Below are positions 53,352-63,700 of a stretch of DNA of 64,000 nucleotides, piece after piece (positions within the stretch are counted from its first letter, which is position 1; the number at the start of each line of letters is the position of its first letter). Below the pieces are notes generated by a model. The model did no database searches, was not told the DNA's origin, and saw only the letters and a list, made by a program, of their open reading frames with translations. The position numbers and the translations under genes were made by a program. The DNA is taken from NCBI GenBank assembly GCA_012295275.1, contig CM022665.1:11858976-11922975 (forward strand). The letters run 5' to 3'. Origin of the DNA: Chrysomallon squamiferum (Eukaryota; Mollusca; Gastropoda; Neomphalida; Peltospiridae).

Positions 53352-56300
53352 GAAGTTATTAGTAGTATTTTTATTTAATTAATTTGTTTTATTACTATTT
53401 TAAAATGTATTTATTATTCAGTTTAAAATTAGTAGCATTAGTAATTGCAGGAGCAGCATCATAATGTTATTGCCTCTAGACATATTTTAATAAGAGAAAA
53501 ATATACCAGTAACAAAAGCAACAACAAACAATGAAATTACTCATCCTAAAGACATCCCTATTTTGCAATTTAAATATTTAAATATACTTTTACACACACA
53601 CACACACACATCCTCACCCATACAAACATATGCTTACAAATGAATGTTACAGAAAAAGAATAATAATAAATATAGTAATAATAATAATAATACATGTAGT
53701 AATAATAAATAAATAAATAAATAAATAAAACAAAGCAAAACAAAATAAAGCAAAGCAAAGCAAAACAAAACAAAAATTATACAAACAAACAAAAGAAACA
53801 AATAAATAAATAAAACAAAAGAAATGAAAACAAAACAGAAAATAAATAAATAAACCACTCAACACATTACTTCAAACAAACACGATTAATATATCTGGAA
53901 AACAAGACGTTTTAAACTGACAGAGATCTGTGCCAAAACAGATTTACCGAGGACTTTACAACAAAGATCCTATACAGAAAAACATCATTTCACACATTGT
54001 TCAAGATTCCAAAACATCATCCCCCAAAAAGCAAACCCAAGGTTAGGAATTTACTAAAAGCTCTGAGACAACAAAGGTTTATTGTTTGCCATCATCTTGC
54101 CATAAGCTTGGGCAAGTTCTGCAACTGTTTTTTTTCTTCTGAAATCCAAATTCAGAAGCCACTGATACCAGACAATCACCTTTTAAAGAAAACTAAAAAA
54201 TTTAAAAAAAAAATTTACTTGATCACCCTGATTTTGAATTTCATAAAAACAAATAGGGTAAGAAAATTGTTTTTAAAAAGAAAGAAATCTTAGAATTCAT
54301 GATCATTTTTCAACAAATGAAGAGTAGGTTTTAAATTTGCTATTATTTATTCAGTATAGAAGTATTAAAAGTAGAATTCTGTTTTAATAATATTTAATAT
54401 TCTTGTTACTGTTAACATTTCATACTCAGCTATAAAGCCTAGTAAATAGTATTTCTATTTTATATTTCTGCATGTATTCATATTAAAAATCCAGCATATA
54501 ATTATTTGTAACATTGACTATTTTTGCCTTTATATCTTGTTGGTGTTCACATATCAAATTCAGCAATTATATTTATTCTGACTATTAAGACCATTATTTA
54601 CAGTACATACATATGTTTTACAACTCTGTATGAATTTAGAAAATTATATTAATAATATTTACTAAGATTGCCAGGTATTAAATTCAGCAAATGATATTTA
54701 TATACTACTCTTTTTGCAAATTATTCACATACCTGGTTTCATATTCAGCAAATAATATTTATAAATATTTATATTTAATTCTGCTATACTATGAGCAAAA
54801 ACAATTATTATAATAAATAAATATTACTACCCACATACTATTTAAAAATACTTAATTTTCTTGTATTAGTACCATTATCAAATCATAAACACCTTATATA
54901 TACTTCCCAAAATGTAACAAATAATATTTATGTAAGTTATATTCTTGTTACTGGTTCTGTATTATTATCATTTTCCAGTTATGAGCAATTTTAACGTACT
55001 TCACTGTAAAAACCATTTATACAAAAACACTATGTTCCTTTGAAAGCATGAATGAACAATGAACTGACAAAATGTAATCCAAGTAATGATACAAGTATGT
55101 GGTGACAAATTATCAGGTCTCTGTGGAGCAGAGTGGAGTGAATGAATTAATATATTTTGTTATCTGATTCTGTTATCTTTTTTGTGCATCTGAAAGAGGC
55201 TTCCATTAATGATGATTATAACGAAACAGTTCTAATTGTGTCATAAAAATCTCATTGTTCCTCTGATGGCCATGATAGGGTTTCTCAGTTTATTATAGGT
55301 TGTTATTGTTGTTGCTGTTGCTATTGTTTTTATTATGTGTGTGTGTGTGTGTGTGTGTGTGTTATGTGTGTGGATGTGAATATGCTGTTATAAGTGAGTT
55401 AATTATATGTGTGTGTCTCTGTGTGTGTGTGTGTGCATGCTACAGACATGAATAAATATATCTGATAACCAATATTTACAAGGTCATTACTCTATCTAGT
55501 ACATGATGTCCTGTCAAATTCAGAGGTTTAATTTATGACAGGAAGACCAAATGATTCCATCGTTCATGTTAATATCAAGACCTGTGTGGCATGCTATAAA
55601 TTCTAGAGAGGGCAAAGGCTGCATGATGGCAGACTAAACCAACATACCAGAGTTCATAACTTAATAAGAAAATATGTCTTCAGTTATCAAGTTCTTACCA
55701 CTCCAATATTAGGGCTTAGGACATTTTAAAAAGACATTTCTGGGTGTTTTTTACTTTATAGATATTCATGTAAACTAAGGTAATGTATCTTTTAAAATAT
55801 TATTATGGTACTGGTATAGGAAATGCATAGAACATTATGTATGTGAAGAAATAATAAAGGATAAAAAAAAAGGTGCAAATTGAAGTAGTAGTAGCAGTAT
55901 TAGTATTGGTATTAGTGGTAGTTGAAGTAATAGCAATAATAGGTATAGAAGTATAGGAAATGCACAGAACAGTATGTATGTATGTAAAGAAATTATAAAG
56001 GATAAAAAACCCATACAAACTGAATTAGTACCAGTAATAGTGGTAGTAGTAGTAGTAGTGATAGCAACAGCAGTAGAGATGGTAGTTGTAGTAGAAGCAG
56101 CAACAGCAGAAGTACTAGTAGTAGAGTAGTAAGACTAGAAGTTGTAGTAGATGCAGTTTTAATAGTAATAATAATAGTTGTATCAGGGTTTTTTTTGTTT
56201 CACATTAACACAATAGTTCAGTGATTTTCTTTTTCTATTTCACTCTATTTGATTTCCTTGGATGTCGTATTATTTTACAATCAATCATCTTTTAATTTTT

Positions 56301-59300
56301 TTTTTCGCCATTTTTTTTTTCCTCAACATCATCACAATCTTTCACATCTCAACACAATTTTGAAGAAGAAAGAGTGAGAAAAAAAAATATATTAAAAATT
56401 CTTTTAAAGCATTACGCTGAAAAGGGAACCTGAAATGAAGAAGATATATTTGTGTGTGTTGTTGGATTCGCTGATTAATACATAGTAACTTGTGACAAAT
56501 CTGCCAGTCAATGCCGATGACCTGGACTCTTTGAAGAGACATTTTCTCCATACTTCCACTGCACCAAACATGTTTGACAAGGGATTGTACACTGATGAAG
56601 AATGCAGGGTGAAAATAAGATCTTTAAATATAAATCATTTCCTTCTTGAAACATCAAAAAAAAAAAAAAAAAAAAATCAGAAAGGAACTGTAGTCAAGCC
56701 TGCTACATTATTTTGCAACTGATTTTGTGATATTGTAAATTACATGAGATTGTAAATTGATGAGGAACGCAAAGGGACAAAAATAAGAACTTAAATTAAT
56801 ATCACTTTTTGTTGAACTATGCAAAAAACAAAATAAAAATCAGTTAGGAATATTAGGTTACATGTATATTATTAGGTTATACATTTTTTTATGAATTGTC
56901 TTATGTCTGACAAGTTTGTCTTATATTTTGACTGTTATATCACTGTTAATGGTTAAGTGTTATGCTGGATGAAAATGAGATTTTTGGATATAAATTAGTT
57001 TTCCTTAAAGCATACCAATACACTGGACACAACGTAGTAAGGTTTTGTGGTTGCTGTGTTTTTTTATCATGTTGTAAATTATGTTATTATAATAGGATGG
57101 CTAAATGATGAAAAATTAGGAGTGATAAAATAAATCTTTAAACAAAAAAGAATAAAATAAAATAAAAATACTGAAGCATGCAAAAATAATTAACAGAATG
57201 TTGTATATGTTTAACATTATTTCATCATATTATGGGTAGTGTTGTAAAATTATATCTTTCTATCAGGATACTGCTGAAAAATTCATGGTGAAAATAAATC
57301 TTTAAATACAAATTATTTCTTGTTTAAGCATGCAAAATAATCAGAACTTTTGATGTGAATTTTAAAACTGTTTTTGTTATACATTAGGCAATGTAAATTA
57401 CATCATTTCATCAGTATGAAAACAAGATTTTTAAAAATAAATCAGATCTTGCTGAAGCATATAAAATAAAATCAAAACAGAACTTTTAGCTTGGCCTGTT
57501 ATTCATTTTGAAACTGATTTGATCATGTTTGGCAATCTTTTAAATTATACCATTAGTGCTGTGCTGTGTTGCAATGACATGTATTTTTTTTTTTTTTTTT
57601 TTTTTTTAATCTGTTATAAGGTTCTGCCTGTACAAATGATTGCAGATAAAAAAATAAAAAATAAAATTAAAATAATAATAATAATTTTTTAAAATTTTTA
57701 GGTTTTTTTAAAATGTCTTCAGATGGTTGCATAGTATGTGATGTCACATCATTATAGATTAAATTCTACATTTGTCAAATCTAATCCCTGTCACTTGTTC
57801 TGCAACATCATTTCCATCTGAGCATTTTCTTCATTTCAAAGGATCACAGAAACATAAAAGATTTTTCAGTAAGACTAACAATTTTCACAAATTTTTTAAA
57901 TCATGCATGCAGTTAGTATATTACACGATATTTATTCAAACAACATCAATGAAGCCATTCAGTAGCTCTCTAATGATTTCATACTGAAATTTAGAGAAAA
58001 CAGGTCATTTGTATGTATAATTAGAATCACAAATGCTGTGGTATATGCCTTTGTGTCCATAAAAATATCTCTTGTTGATGAATAAGAATAGTCCATCGGC
58101 TTCCTTTTTCTTATTATCATTACAATTGTAATAAAATAAATTTAACTATGTAAATAACAAGAAGTACATTATATTGAATTTTTATAAGAATACAGAACCT
58201 ATGTTAAGAACTTGACAATTTCTGCTTGGTAATTTATTACATTAATCATTAAAACAAAATAAAACGAAAAGACAAAAAAAAAATAATTAGAAACAAATAA
58301 TAATAATAATAATAACAAAATTTAAAAACTAAAAATTAAAGTAAATAAATAAATTATCATTAGTTTTCTTAATTTGAATGATAATTTCTATTAATTTTGA
58401 AAGGAAATATCTATATTCATTGTTTTTGGGGAGGGTTTTTCTGGTGTTTTTCTTCTTATTTTAAAAAAAATAAATAACAATTTAGTTTTTAGTTTTAATC
58501 TTATTTTTCATTGTGTTACATTTTTGTTATTTCATCAAAAGAACTTTTTGTCAGGCTCTATTTAAATAAATTTTATGTGCCAAATTAAAATATTTTATTG
58601 TTAAATTTCACAATATTTCTTCTAAGTTAAACAACAAGACAATACTAGAGGGATCTGGGAACTGTTAACATCTATAAAACTGCATAAAACATGGACAGTA
58701 CGAGTTTTAATTTAAACATGTTTTCTTGTGTCAACCTATAAAACAAAAACTGGACTGAATTTATTTAGCTGAAATTTCTTTTACCAAATCTGATGAAATA
58801 AAGATAATATCGTAAAATGTCAGCATGACCCAGTTGTTACCAATATTGTCTATTTTAATACAATGACAATTATATGTAAATACATAAATTTTTTAAAGAT
58901 AAAGCAACAGGCCAGACTGGGTTGTGATGAAGAATAAATTTTATGAGTTATTTCCAGCTCTTGCCAGTACCTCATCATTTCTGTGACAAGCACAGACACT
59001 TATTTATAATAACAATAAATAAATAAATAAATAAATAAATAATAATAAAAATTAAAAATTCCCTTGAAGCATATTTTTCTCTCTCTCCCAAAATGTCATG
59101 GTATGTGCCATTATTTGTTGTCACTTTAAGCAAGGACATTTTGATGCCTAAACTAATTCAATTCTGAGTGTATCTTTTTAAAATTATTTTCTAAAAATGC
59201 ATCAGGCAAACTCACTCAGAAACACCATCACAAGTTTTGGAACTTCTTCATAATTTCAAGGATACAAAGCAGAATGGGATATTCCCATGGATTTATCACA

Positions 59301-62215
59301 TGACTTAAAAATGTATAACTGGGTTCCTGATGAATTAATTCTGATCAGAACTGATCAAAACGGAGTATTACTGCAGCTTAGTGACAAGCATTATTTTCAA
59401 TCACTTGATTAAATATCTAACTGACAAGTGACTGATCACGAACATTATAACTTGAGACAAGTGTAATTAGCTACACACAGCTTAATCAATCAACTTTCAT
59501 CAACTCCTTCTTATGTAAACATTACACTTGAAAGTTAAGATTACATGAAAAGTTTGGTGCTTTTCATGGAGGAAAAGTTGTAGATAGGCACTGTTTGTAA
59601 AATCTGTGAGTGACTGTGTGTGTTTATGTGTGTCTGTATGTGTGTGCATTCATGCGTGCACATGTGTAACTGTTTGACCATATGTAAATATTTGTTTTTT
59701 TATATGGTGTATGTGTGCTCATGTTTGAAAAGATACTGTAGACTCATGCCTGTTGTTTGTGAGTGTGTAAATGACTTTGTACATATAATCATATGTATAA
59801 ATTATATACCAGTGTGCATGTCTATAACATCATAAAGGGTTGTGAATGTAGTTGTATTTGTACATGGCATTATTTACACCATAACAAATCATCAGCACAT
59901 ATGTAAGGTTGAAAGATGCATATGGGGGTTAAATCTTCAAAAGAGAAGATAAAAAAAAAAAAAAAAATTGATATAAGAATGTAGGTGTATGTATGGATAA
60001 GTTTGTTTATGTCTGATGTAAAAGAAGTGGAAAGGGCTTGATAATAATTTAAAGAGAAAGAAAGAGGGGAATGAAGTTTGGAAACAGGAAACAAGGAGAA
60101 AAATTTATTAACAAACATGATATAAAAGAAAACATGAACTTACCCTGTCTTGTAAAGCTGATTCACCATCTTCACCTTGTTTGATCTTTGCATTCAATGT
60201 CTGCTGACTTAGTTCACACTGCAGCATGTTCAACTGAAGTAAAATAAAAGTTCAGTATTAACATCTTAAATTATTGTTAACAGTTGTCTCTAGATGGTCA
60301 TTATTATTCCAGTTTCTGTAATCTTCATAATTACAATTATTCTTGATGTCATTATTGTTGTTATTGTCATTATTATTACTATTACTGCCACTGTCACTGC
60401 TGCTACCTCTGCTACTACTACTACTGCTGCTGCTACTACTACTACTACTACTCCTACTACTCCTACTACTCCTACTCCTACTACTACTACTACTCCTACT
60501 ATTATTACTACTACTACTACTACTTGATTTATAATAAAAATTGTAAAAAGGTTCAATATTATAACCAGTAGATAATTAACAAAGATTTATTTTGGCAACC
60601 CATCAACACATTTTAATAATAACATTCATCAAGTCAAGCACTGCCTAGAATGGGAAACAGCCAAATAGGTGCACAAATGCAGAATGATCATAAAAAAAAA
60701 TATATGTCTCATGTGAGTTCATTGCCTACAATTGGAAATAATAAAAATGTCCATATTAACAGGTCAATAAAAATGTAACAACAACATTTTAAAAATATTA
60801 CTTTACCTTAGATAAAGCATTGTTTCTTTCTTGCACAAGACTCTCAATAGTTTGAATGTTCAGCCTGTTTTCAGTTTTGAAACGATCAATATTAAACAGA
60901 ATTTCTTTACCCAGCTGATCCACAGTACTCATGTCATCACTGTCAAATCCATCCTATTCAAAAGATAAAAATATCTGTGTTAAAAGACAGGTATTTTCAT
61001 TACAGTATTAGTTATAAAAGTTTAATTGATCTGTTTGTAAATACTGCTTTTTACTTACAGTGATTCTGGTATCTAATAAAAATGTATGGATTCATATTTG
61101 TTCATTCAGCTAAATTAACTTATTTTTGTAATTATTTTAATGTTCAGTTAAAAATAATTGGATTAAAAAATAGGTATTTTCATTATAATATTTGTTATAA
61201 CTATTTGTCAGTATTACATATTATGTACATTAATTTAAAATCAATCACTTTTTATTTGCTAATAGATAAATTATCATTTGCTTAACTGACATATTTTTGT
61301 AATTATTTAATTATTTCTATAATCTGAAATCTGTGGGTTCATATATATTCAGAATAAATCCTGTAATATATAAATGTTTTTAAAATGATTTTTTACTTGT
61401 TAACTTCTTTTAAATATGTAATATTCAGCTTAAATCAATGATTTTAATTTGATCATTACATTTCCATGTTTATATTAATTTTATTTATTTCATTAAATTT
61501 GTTTCAAAATTAAATGGCTACTTTTTATTTTAATTTTTATGCTTAAGATTTATTTAGTTATATTTTTAGTTATTTTGAATTTAAGACAAATTTTTTCACA
61601 ATTATAGTTTCATTTACTTATGATTAAACTGACATATTTTTATGGTTTAAGATTTGTATGTGGTCACATTTTCACTTATTTTTCAGGTTTAAGGTTTATA
61701 CATGATTACATTTTTGCTTTCATGGAATTGGATTTACTGAAGGTCCTTTTTCAGTTTATTTATTAATTGATTTCTTAACTGACTTTCAAACTGAAAATGA
61801 CACTCTCATTAAAAGCTGAGTAGGTGACAGAATAAACATCATGCCATTAATATCCTGGTAGCAAGTTTCCATAGCGTTGCTGTAAGGGTCAGAGGTCATA
61901 CTGAAATTCTATGTGTCAGTCAATTAAAAGTGTTGACTTAAAGACAAATAGAAAGAGACAAAATGAGGCTTTTTCCGACAGTGAAATGGATTCGACATAA
62001 AAAGCACAATACACCAATGTTTGTCATGGCTGCCGCTAGTTTCCGGACTGAGCTGCAATACAAGAATCAAATCGCCAGTGGAAATGGGAAAAACTGTTCT
62101 TGGAGGTGGAAAATGTTTACCCTCATTTACTGGTAATTGAATTGGTAAAGTCAACATTCATTATTTCGAAATGCAGCTGAAGTTCATCATGTGTTTCTTT
62201 CATAACACCCTTTTG

Positions 62216-62248
<33 letters not shown>

Positions 62249-63266
62249 TTCCACAGGGTTTCATTACATTTATATTCAGGTTTGATGAACTGAACGCTCG
62301 TGTCAGTACATTTCATGCACTTAATATATTCACATAAATTCTATACATTTTTTTTTTTTTTTCCTTTTTTAAACACTTGTTCACCTTGACAGGTAGGGGG
62401 TCTCATTAAAATGTTGTTATGATAATTTATCAACAGAACGATAAGGCACAGTCGTTGTATGACATGAGAGAAATGGTAACAGTCGTAGCTTCACTCCACT
62501 CTCTCTGAATGAAATCAGATGCACAGATCTACATTTAAATATGGTGTAAATAGCATCTTGAGATACAAGTATGTAACTCCAACTCATAACTGGTCCTCAA
62601 GATGGACATTATCTTAGTGTCAGAAATTTGTAGTAGAACACAACTTACACACGCAGAATGAATATGAAAGTATCTCAGCTCTTGTGGTTTAAAAGTATGT
62701 AATCTAAACTCATCTTGAAATTCCTTTCTGGGGCTTAATGATGCATTATGGTGGTAGTTTAAATGATTTTTTTTACTTTATTATTATTATTATTTTTTAA
62801 TTTTTTTTATTGCATTTATCTGGAGTAATATCAAGATATGGGTGTATGAAATGTGAGAATTATCAGTGATACTTAAACTGAATATGTATGATGTAATACA
62901 TTCATTTCTTATGTTTTATTCATGTATTTTATGAAATGCTAACGTATCAATGGCTTAATATATTTTAAAGTAAATAAATAAATAAATAATAAGATTAAAT
63001 ATGTGATATACAGGTACATCTGTCCCGGTAATGCAGTGTAATACTGGTATTTTCTGAAGTGCTTATAATTTCATTTATTTGGCTTACGATAATTTAAAGG
63101 CTCAGTATACTTCAGAATAAATAAATAAATAATAACAGATTAAAAAATATCTGATGTAACACCAATATATCTATACCAGTACTTTAAGAAGTGCTTACAT
63201 ATTTAATGATTTAGCACATTTTAAAATAAATAAATAATAGATGTGATATAACATAGATCCATTACC

Positions 63267-63303
<37 letters not shown>

Positions 63304-63700
63304 CAGTGTGCATACCTATTTATTGGTGAAACGTAATTTAAAATAACTAAATAACTAAATAAAAATGAAACAAGCATTATGATGTGTCAGAGTAATTTTA
63401 GGAATGATTATATATTTTTTTATATATCTTACAATGCTTATAGCATTCAGTGGGATTTTGTTTAAGTTAGTAATTTTGAAAACAAATTAAAAATATATAT
63501 TAAAAATAATAATAATAATAACCAAAAACTAAACATATCTAAAAAAAAAGTAACATGATGAAGGAATAAAAAACTGCACACAAAAAAATTCAATTGAAAA
63601 AAATTAATAAATTAAAATTAAAATTAAAATTTAATAAAAACAGATATAAAAACAAACCTTAATCAACTGATTTTCATCTTCAAGCTCTGCTTCTTGAGCT
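39714..63700 (-). CDS. mipol1: MIPOL1-like coiled-coil protein, spliced, 5' part missing (gene-level entry)
   Basis: Six exons (63658-63700, 60807-60953, 60144-60233, 42336-42403, 40251-40448, 39714-39789) join in frame into about 207 residues and end in TAG. Every junction shows GT donors and AG acceptors, and intron phases agree across all joins. The protein is almost entirely charged heptad coiled coil. It matches the C-terminal half of vertebrate MIPOL1 as I remember it: an ESLVQERNNALSK segment (human ALIEERDAALSK), then LRIYYSLHKSL (human LRVYYSLHKSL), then a tail SRLERKVATLQKKL (human QKLERLVDVLRKK). MIPOL1 is a cytoplasmic/centrosome-associated coiled-coil protein of poorly known function, disrupted in a human mirror-image polydactyly case and described as a tumour suppressor. 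The N-terminal half, start codon and promoter lie beyond the right edge. Family assignment is strong; function in this animal is inference. Confidence 0.88.
39790..40250 (-). other. mipol1 intron, 461 bp, simple AT-rich repeats
   Basis: This short intron lies between the last two coding exons. It contains a run of (AAAAT)n/(AAAT)n-like sequence at about 39835-39960 and a poly-A of about 17 near 40147. No further open or conserved segment is visible. Confidence 0.7.
40251..40448 (-). CDS. mipol1: mipol1 exon carrying the conserved SLHKSL motif
   Basis: A 198-nt exon. The acceptor follows a poly-T tract (TTTAAAAG|CTT) and the donor is AACAT|GTAAGT. Its first base completes the serine of YYSLHKSL, and it ends two bases into an isoleucine codon. 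The 65 whole codons start LHKSLSPETSVRNSLETHEN and continue into a basic-acidic coiled coil (RENRQLLEQLRRV, ERDELARRLEEKSR). The first residues match MIPOL1 very closely, and the remainder matches in pattern (human ENIVSITQQQNEEL, LQQALTERANMELQLQ). This is the largest and best-supported exon in the window. Confidence 0.95.
40605..40684 (+). repeat. (TTA)n microsatellite in mipol1 intron
   Basis: About 26 uninterrupted TTA units, preceded by interrupted (TTATTACTG) sequence. Open frames here are translations of the repeat and are not genes. Confidence 0.97.
40985..41560. repeat. Diverged tandem array in mipol1 intron
   Basis: Phrases such as CATCATAGAGCATA, AATAACAAAAC, GATACAAATACAGACCAAAT, CTTCAGTAT and CAGTATTAATRCAG recur with changes at roughly 150-190 bp spacing (for example 41060/41350 for CATAGAGCATA and 41240/41398 for the GATACTAATATAGACC-type phrase). 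This looks like an old minisatellite of three or four copies that has decayed. There is no coding potential. Confidence 0.6.
42336..42403 (-). CDS. mipol1: mipol1 exon with an unusual acceptor
   Basis: A 68-nt exon encoding CDYWKNRVKELEDESMSL RIYY plus two bases (AG) of the next codon. The donor is CTACAG|GTAACT. The only AG on the minus strand for more than 100 bases upstream is GGAAAAG at 42404-42405, so I place the acceptor there. It lacks an adjacent pyrimidine tract, but the long AG-free stretch fits a distant branch point. The frame stays open upstream (KICQLLEK), and those residues align about as well with vertebrate MIPOL1, so the true 5' edge is uncertain. Exon identity is firm because the next exon completes the conserved YYSLHKSL block. 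Confidence 0.82.
43481..43770. repeat. Two diverged tandem copies, period about 143 bp
   Basis: AGAAGAACAAAAGAAAACCA starts at 43481 and again at 43624. Downstream phrases also pair in order: ATTCTTTTATAACGATGTGA with ATTTCTTTTTAATGCAGTGA, CAGTCCAT with TAGTCCAT, and GAAATACAAACATGA with GGAAACACAAACATGA. The second copy has diverged with small indels. Confidence 0.7.
44440..45180. other. Non-repetitive intronic island
   Basis: This stretch has balanced composition inside the large mipol1 intron, rich in phrases such as CAGATAAATCTGACAGACCTG. It also has a 152-codon minus-strand frame at 44720-45178 that I do not recognise and that contains a translated poly-A tract. No splice-bounded coiled-coil segment is visible. 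A conserved non-coding element is possible. Confidence 0.3.
47229..47433. repeat. Exact 107-bp tandem duplication
   Basis: The sequence starting ATTATAAATGATAGTAAATC at 47229 repeats from 47336. The two copies are identical over the 98 bases that can be compared (second copy ending at 47433). Identity implies a recent slippage or unequal-exchange event, or an assembly duplication. Confidence 0.95.
48180..49300. other. Non-repetitive intronic island
   Basis: About 1.1 kb of ordinary-complexity sequence. Visible sites include AACAATAG (SOX-type) followed by TTAAACACC near 48396 and AGATTAATCT, a palindromic paired/bicoid-type homeodomain site near 49131. A TGACTAAGTCA palindrome (bZIP-like) lies near 49190. 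None is proof of function. Open frames here are short and unrecognised. Confidence 0.3.
52130..52800. other. CpG-retaining island in the large intron
   Basis: CpG is scarce in the surrounding gene body but frequent here, with clusters such as TTTCGCCGTAGCCG near 52678 and GACCGCTCTCGTCC near 52413. It includes a YY1-like GCCATCTTG at 52321-52329 and a G-run near 52525. The longest gene-strand open frame in the window (52285-52791, 168 codons) lies here but resembles no family I know. Alternative promoter, enhancer or younger insertion are all possible. Confidence 0.35.
52714..52779 (-). CDS. Candidate alternative first exon of mipol1 (speculative)
   Basis: On the gene strand, an ATG in good context (A at -3, G at +4) opens METVDTLRLQLYEETMSLVD followed by SQ and then CAG|GTTCTA, a possible donor. 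The residues show heptad spacing (V, L, L, L) and leave in phase 0, so splicing to the CDYW exon at 42403 would keep the frame. As an internal exon it could also use AG at 52774-52775 (60 nt, phase 0). Against it: the donor is weak and the residues do not match MIPOL1. It lies in a CpG-retaining island, which could be a promoter. Confidence 0.22.
54550..54930. repeat. Diverged short tandem repeat
   Basis: AATTCAGCAAWTRATATTTAT recurs at about 54557, 54681 and 54742, with weaker echoes (AACAAATAATATTTATG) near 54917. CACATAYC...TTCA precedes some copies. The apparent unit is about 60 bp. Non-coding. Confidence 0.5.
55815..56090. repeat. Imperfect 137-bp duplication ending in trinucleotide field
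   Basis: TATAGGAAATGCAYAGAACA starts at 55815 and 55952, and both copies run on through TATGTATG, GAAATWATAAAGGATAAAAA and ACTGAATTAGTA-type sequence. An interrupted GTA-rich field continues to about 56180. Confidence 0.75.
56590..57560. repeat. Diverged satellite-like array, about six units
   Basis: A composite motif, GAAAATAARATCTTTAAATA followed by YAAATYATTT, CTTGCTGAAGCATGCAAAAT and CAGAAC, recurs near 56612, 56779, 56971, 57126, 57290 and 57418. Spacing is 128-192 bp. GTTGTAAATTA, TTTTGCAACTGATTT and ATCATRTT phrases recur between them. Divergence between units is high, so the array is old. There is no coding potential. Confidence 0.6.
60144..60233 (-). CDS. mipol1: mipol1 exon
   Basis: A 90-nt, 30-codon exon, phase 0 at both ends. 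The acceptor is TTTATTTTACTTCAG|TTG and the donor GACAGG|GTAAGT, close to the metazoan consensus. It encodes LNMLQCELSQQ followed by a polar GEDGESALQDR end. It continues the coiled coil directly after ...NNALSK, as KRLEQELHH does in the vertebrate protein. The intron before it is only 573 bp; the intron after it is 17.7 kb. Confidence 0.9.
60290..60530. repeat. Interrupted (CTA/ACT/TCC)n trinucleotide field
   Basis: Runs of ATT give way to CTG/CTA/CTC trinucleotides between 60350 and 60525 within the 573-bp mipol1 intron. Poly-Leu and poly-Thr frames on either strand are artefacts of the repeat. Confidence 0.9.
60807..60953 (-). CDS. mipol1: mipol1 exon
   Basis: A 147-nt, 49-codon exon, phase 0 at both ends. 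The acceptor is TGAATAG|GAT and the donor TCTAAG|GTAAAG. It begins DGFDSDDMSTVDQLGKEILF and ends ESLVQERNNALSK. The second part aligns with the ALIEERDAALSK stretch of vertebrate MIPOL1. The acidic start followed by a long helix is typical of a break between two coiled-coil stretches. Codon use is ordinary and no stop lies in frame. Confidence 0.9.
60960..61480. repeat. Diverged tandem repeat in mipol1 intron
   Basis: GGTATTTTCATTAYARTATT and the following GTTATAA recur at 60990 and 61171. TTTTTGTAATTATTT recurs at 61121 and 61291, and TTCATATWTRTTCA at 61092 and 61338. The period is about 170-245 bp with strong divergence. Confidence 0.55.
61790..62700. other. Intronic stretch of ordinary complexity
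   Basis: Part of the 2.7-kb intron between the 63.7-kb and 60.9-kb exons. It contains a 30-base poly-A at 62217-62246 and short unrecognised frames (for example minus strand 61924-62157). I see no splice-bounded coiled-coil coding segment in it. Confidence 0.5.
62900..63420. repeat. Diverged tandem repeat, period about 130 bp
   Basis: GAAGTGCTTA occurs at 63056 and 63188. Each unit pairs it with TTTAAARTAAATAAATAA, an ATSTGATRTAACA-type phrase and TACCAGTAYTTT. A poly-T of about 34 at 63270-63303 interrupts the last unit. Confidence 0.6.
63658..63700 (-). CDS. mipol1: mipol1 exon (first exon seen in window)
   Basis: A 43-nt exon preceded on the minus strand by a T-rich acceptor ending TTTTAG and followed by the donor AAG|GTTTGT. 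It completes a codon begun in an upstream exon outside the window and then reads AQEAELEDENQLIK, a strongly acidic coiled-coil segment. It ends in phase 0, matching the next exon. The acceptor could also be read two bases downstream (TTTTAGAG|CTC), which alters only the codon shared with the missing exon. Its small size makes it the least certain of the six, but the reading frame and both sites fit. Confidence 0.72.

Larger units (their letters stand above)
42404..60143 (-). other. 17.7-kb mipol1 intron
   Basis: This intron separates the exons ending LQDR and starting CDYW. It is mostly AT-rich with (ATAAA)n at 42547-42587, (TG)n near 44240, a TTATTG hexanucleotide run at 49892-49930 and (ATT)n at 50148-50199, 51189-51228 and 53301-53351. 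It also has (GT)n near 55336 and several diverged tandem arrays listed separately. Ordinary-complexity islands lie at about 43690-44160, 44440-45180, 48180-49300, 50640-50960 and 52130-52800. No exon with firm support was found inside it. Confidence 0.75.

Noticed and set aside
60290-60556. Poly-Leu, poly-Thr and poly-Val frames
   Set aside because: Intronic trinucleotide repeat read in several frames.
61924-62157. Extra mipol1 exon on the gene strand
   Set aside because: Residues are proline- and hydrophobic-rich, not coiled coil, and suitable splice borders are missing.
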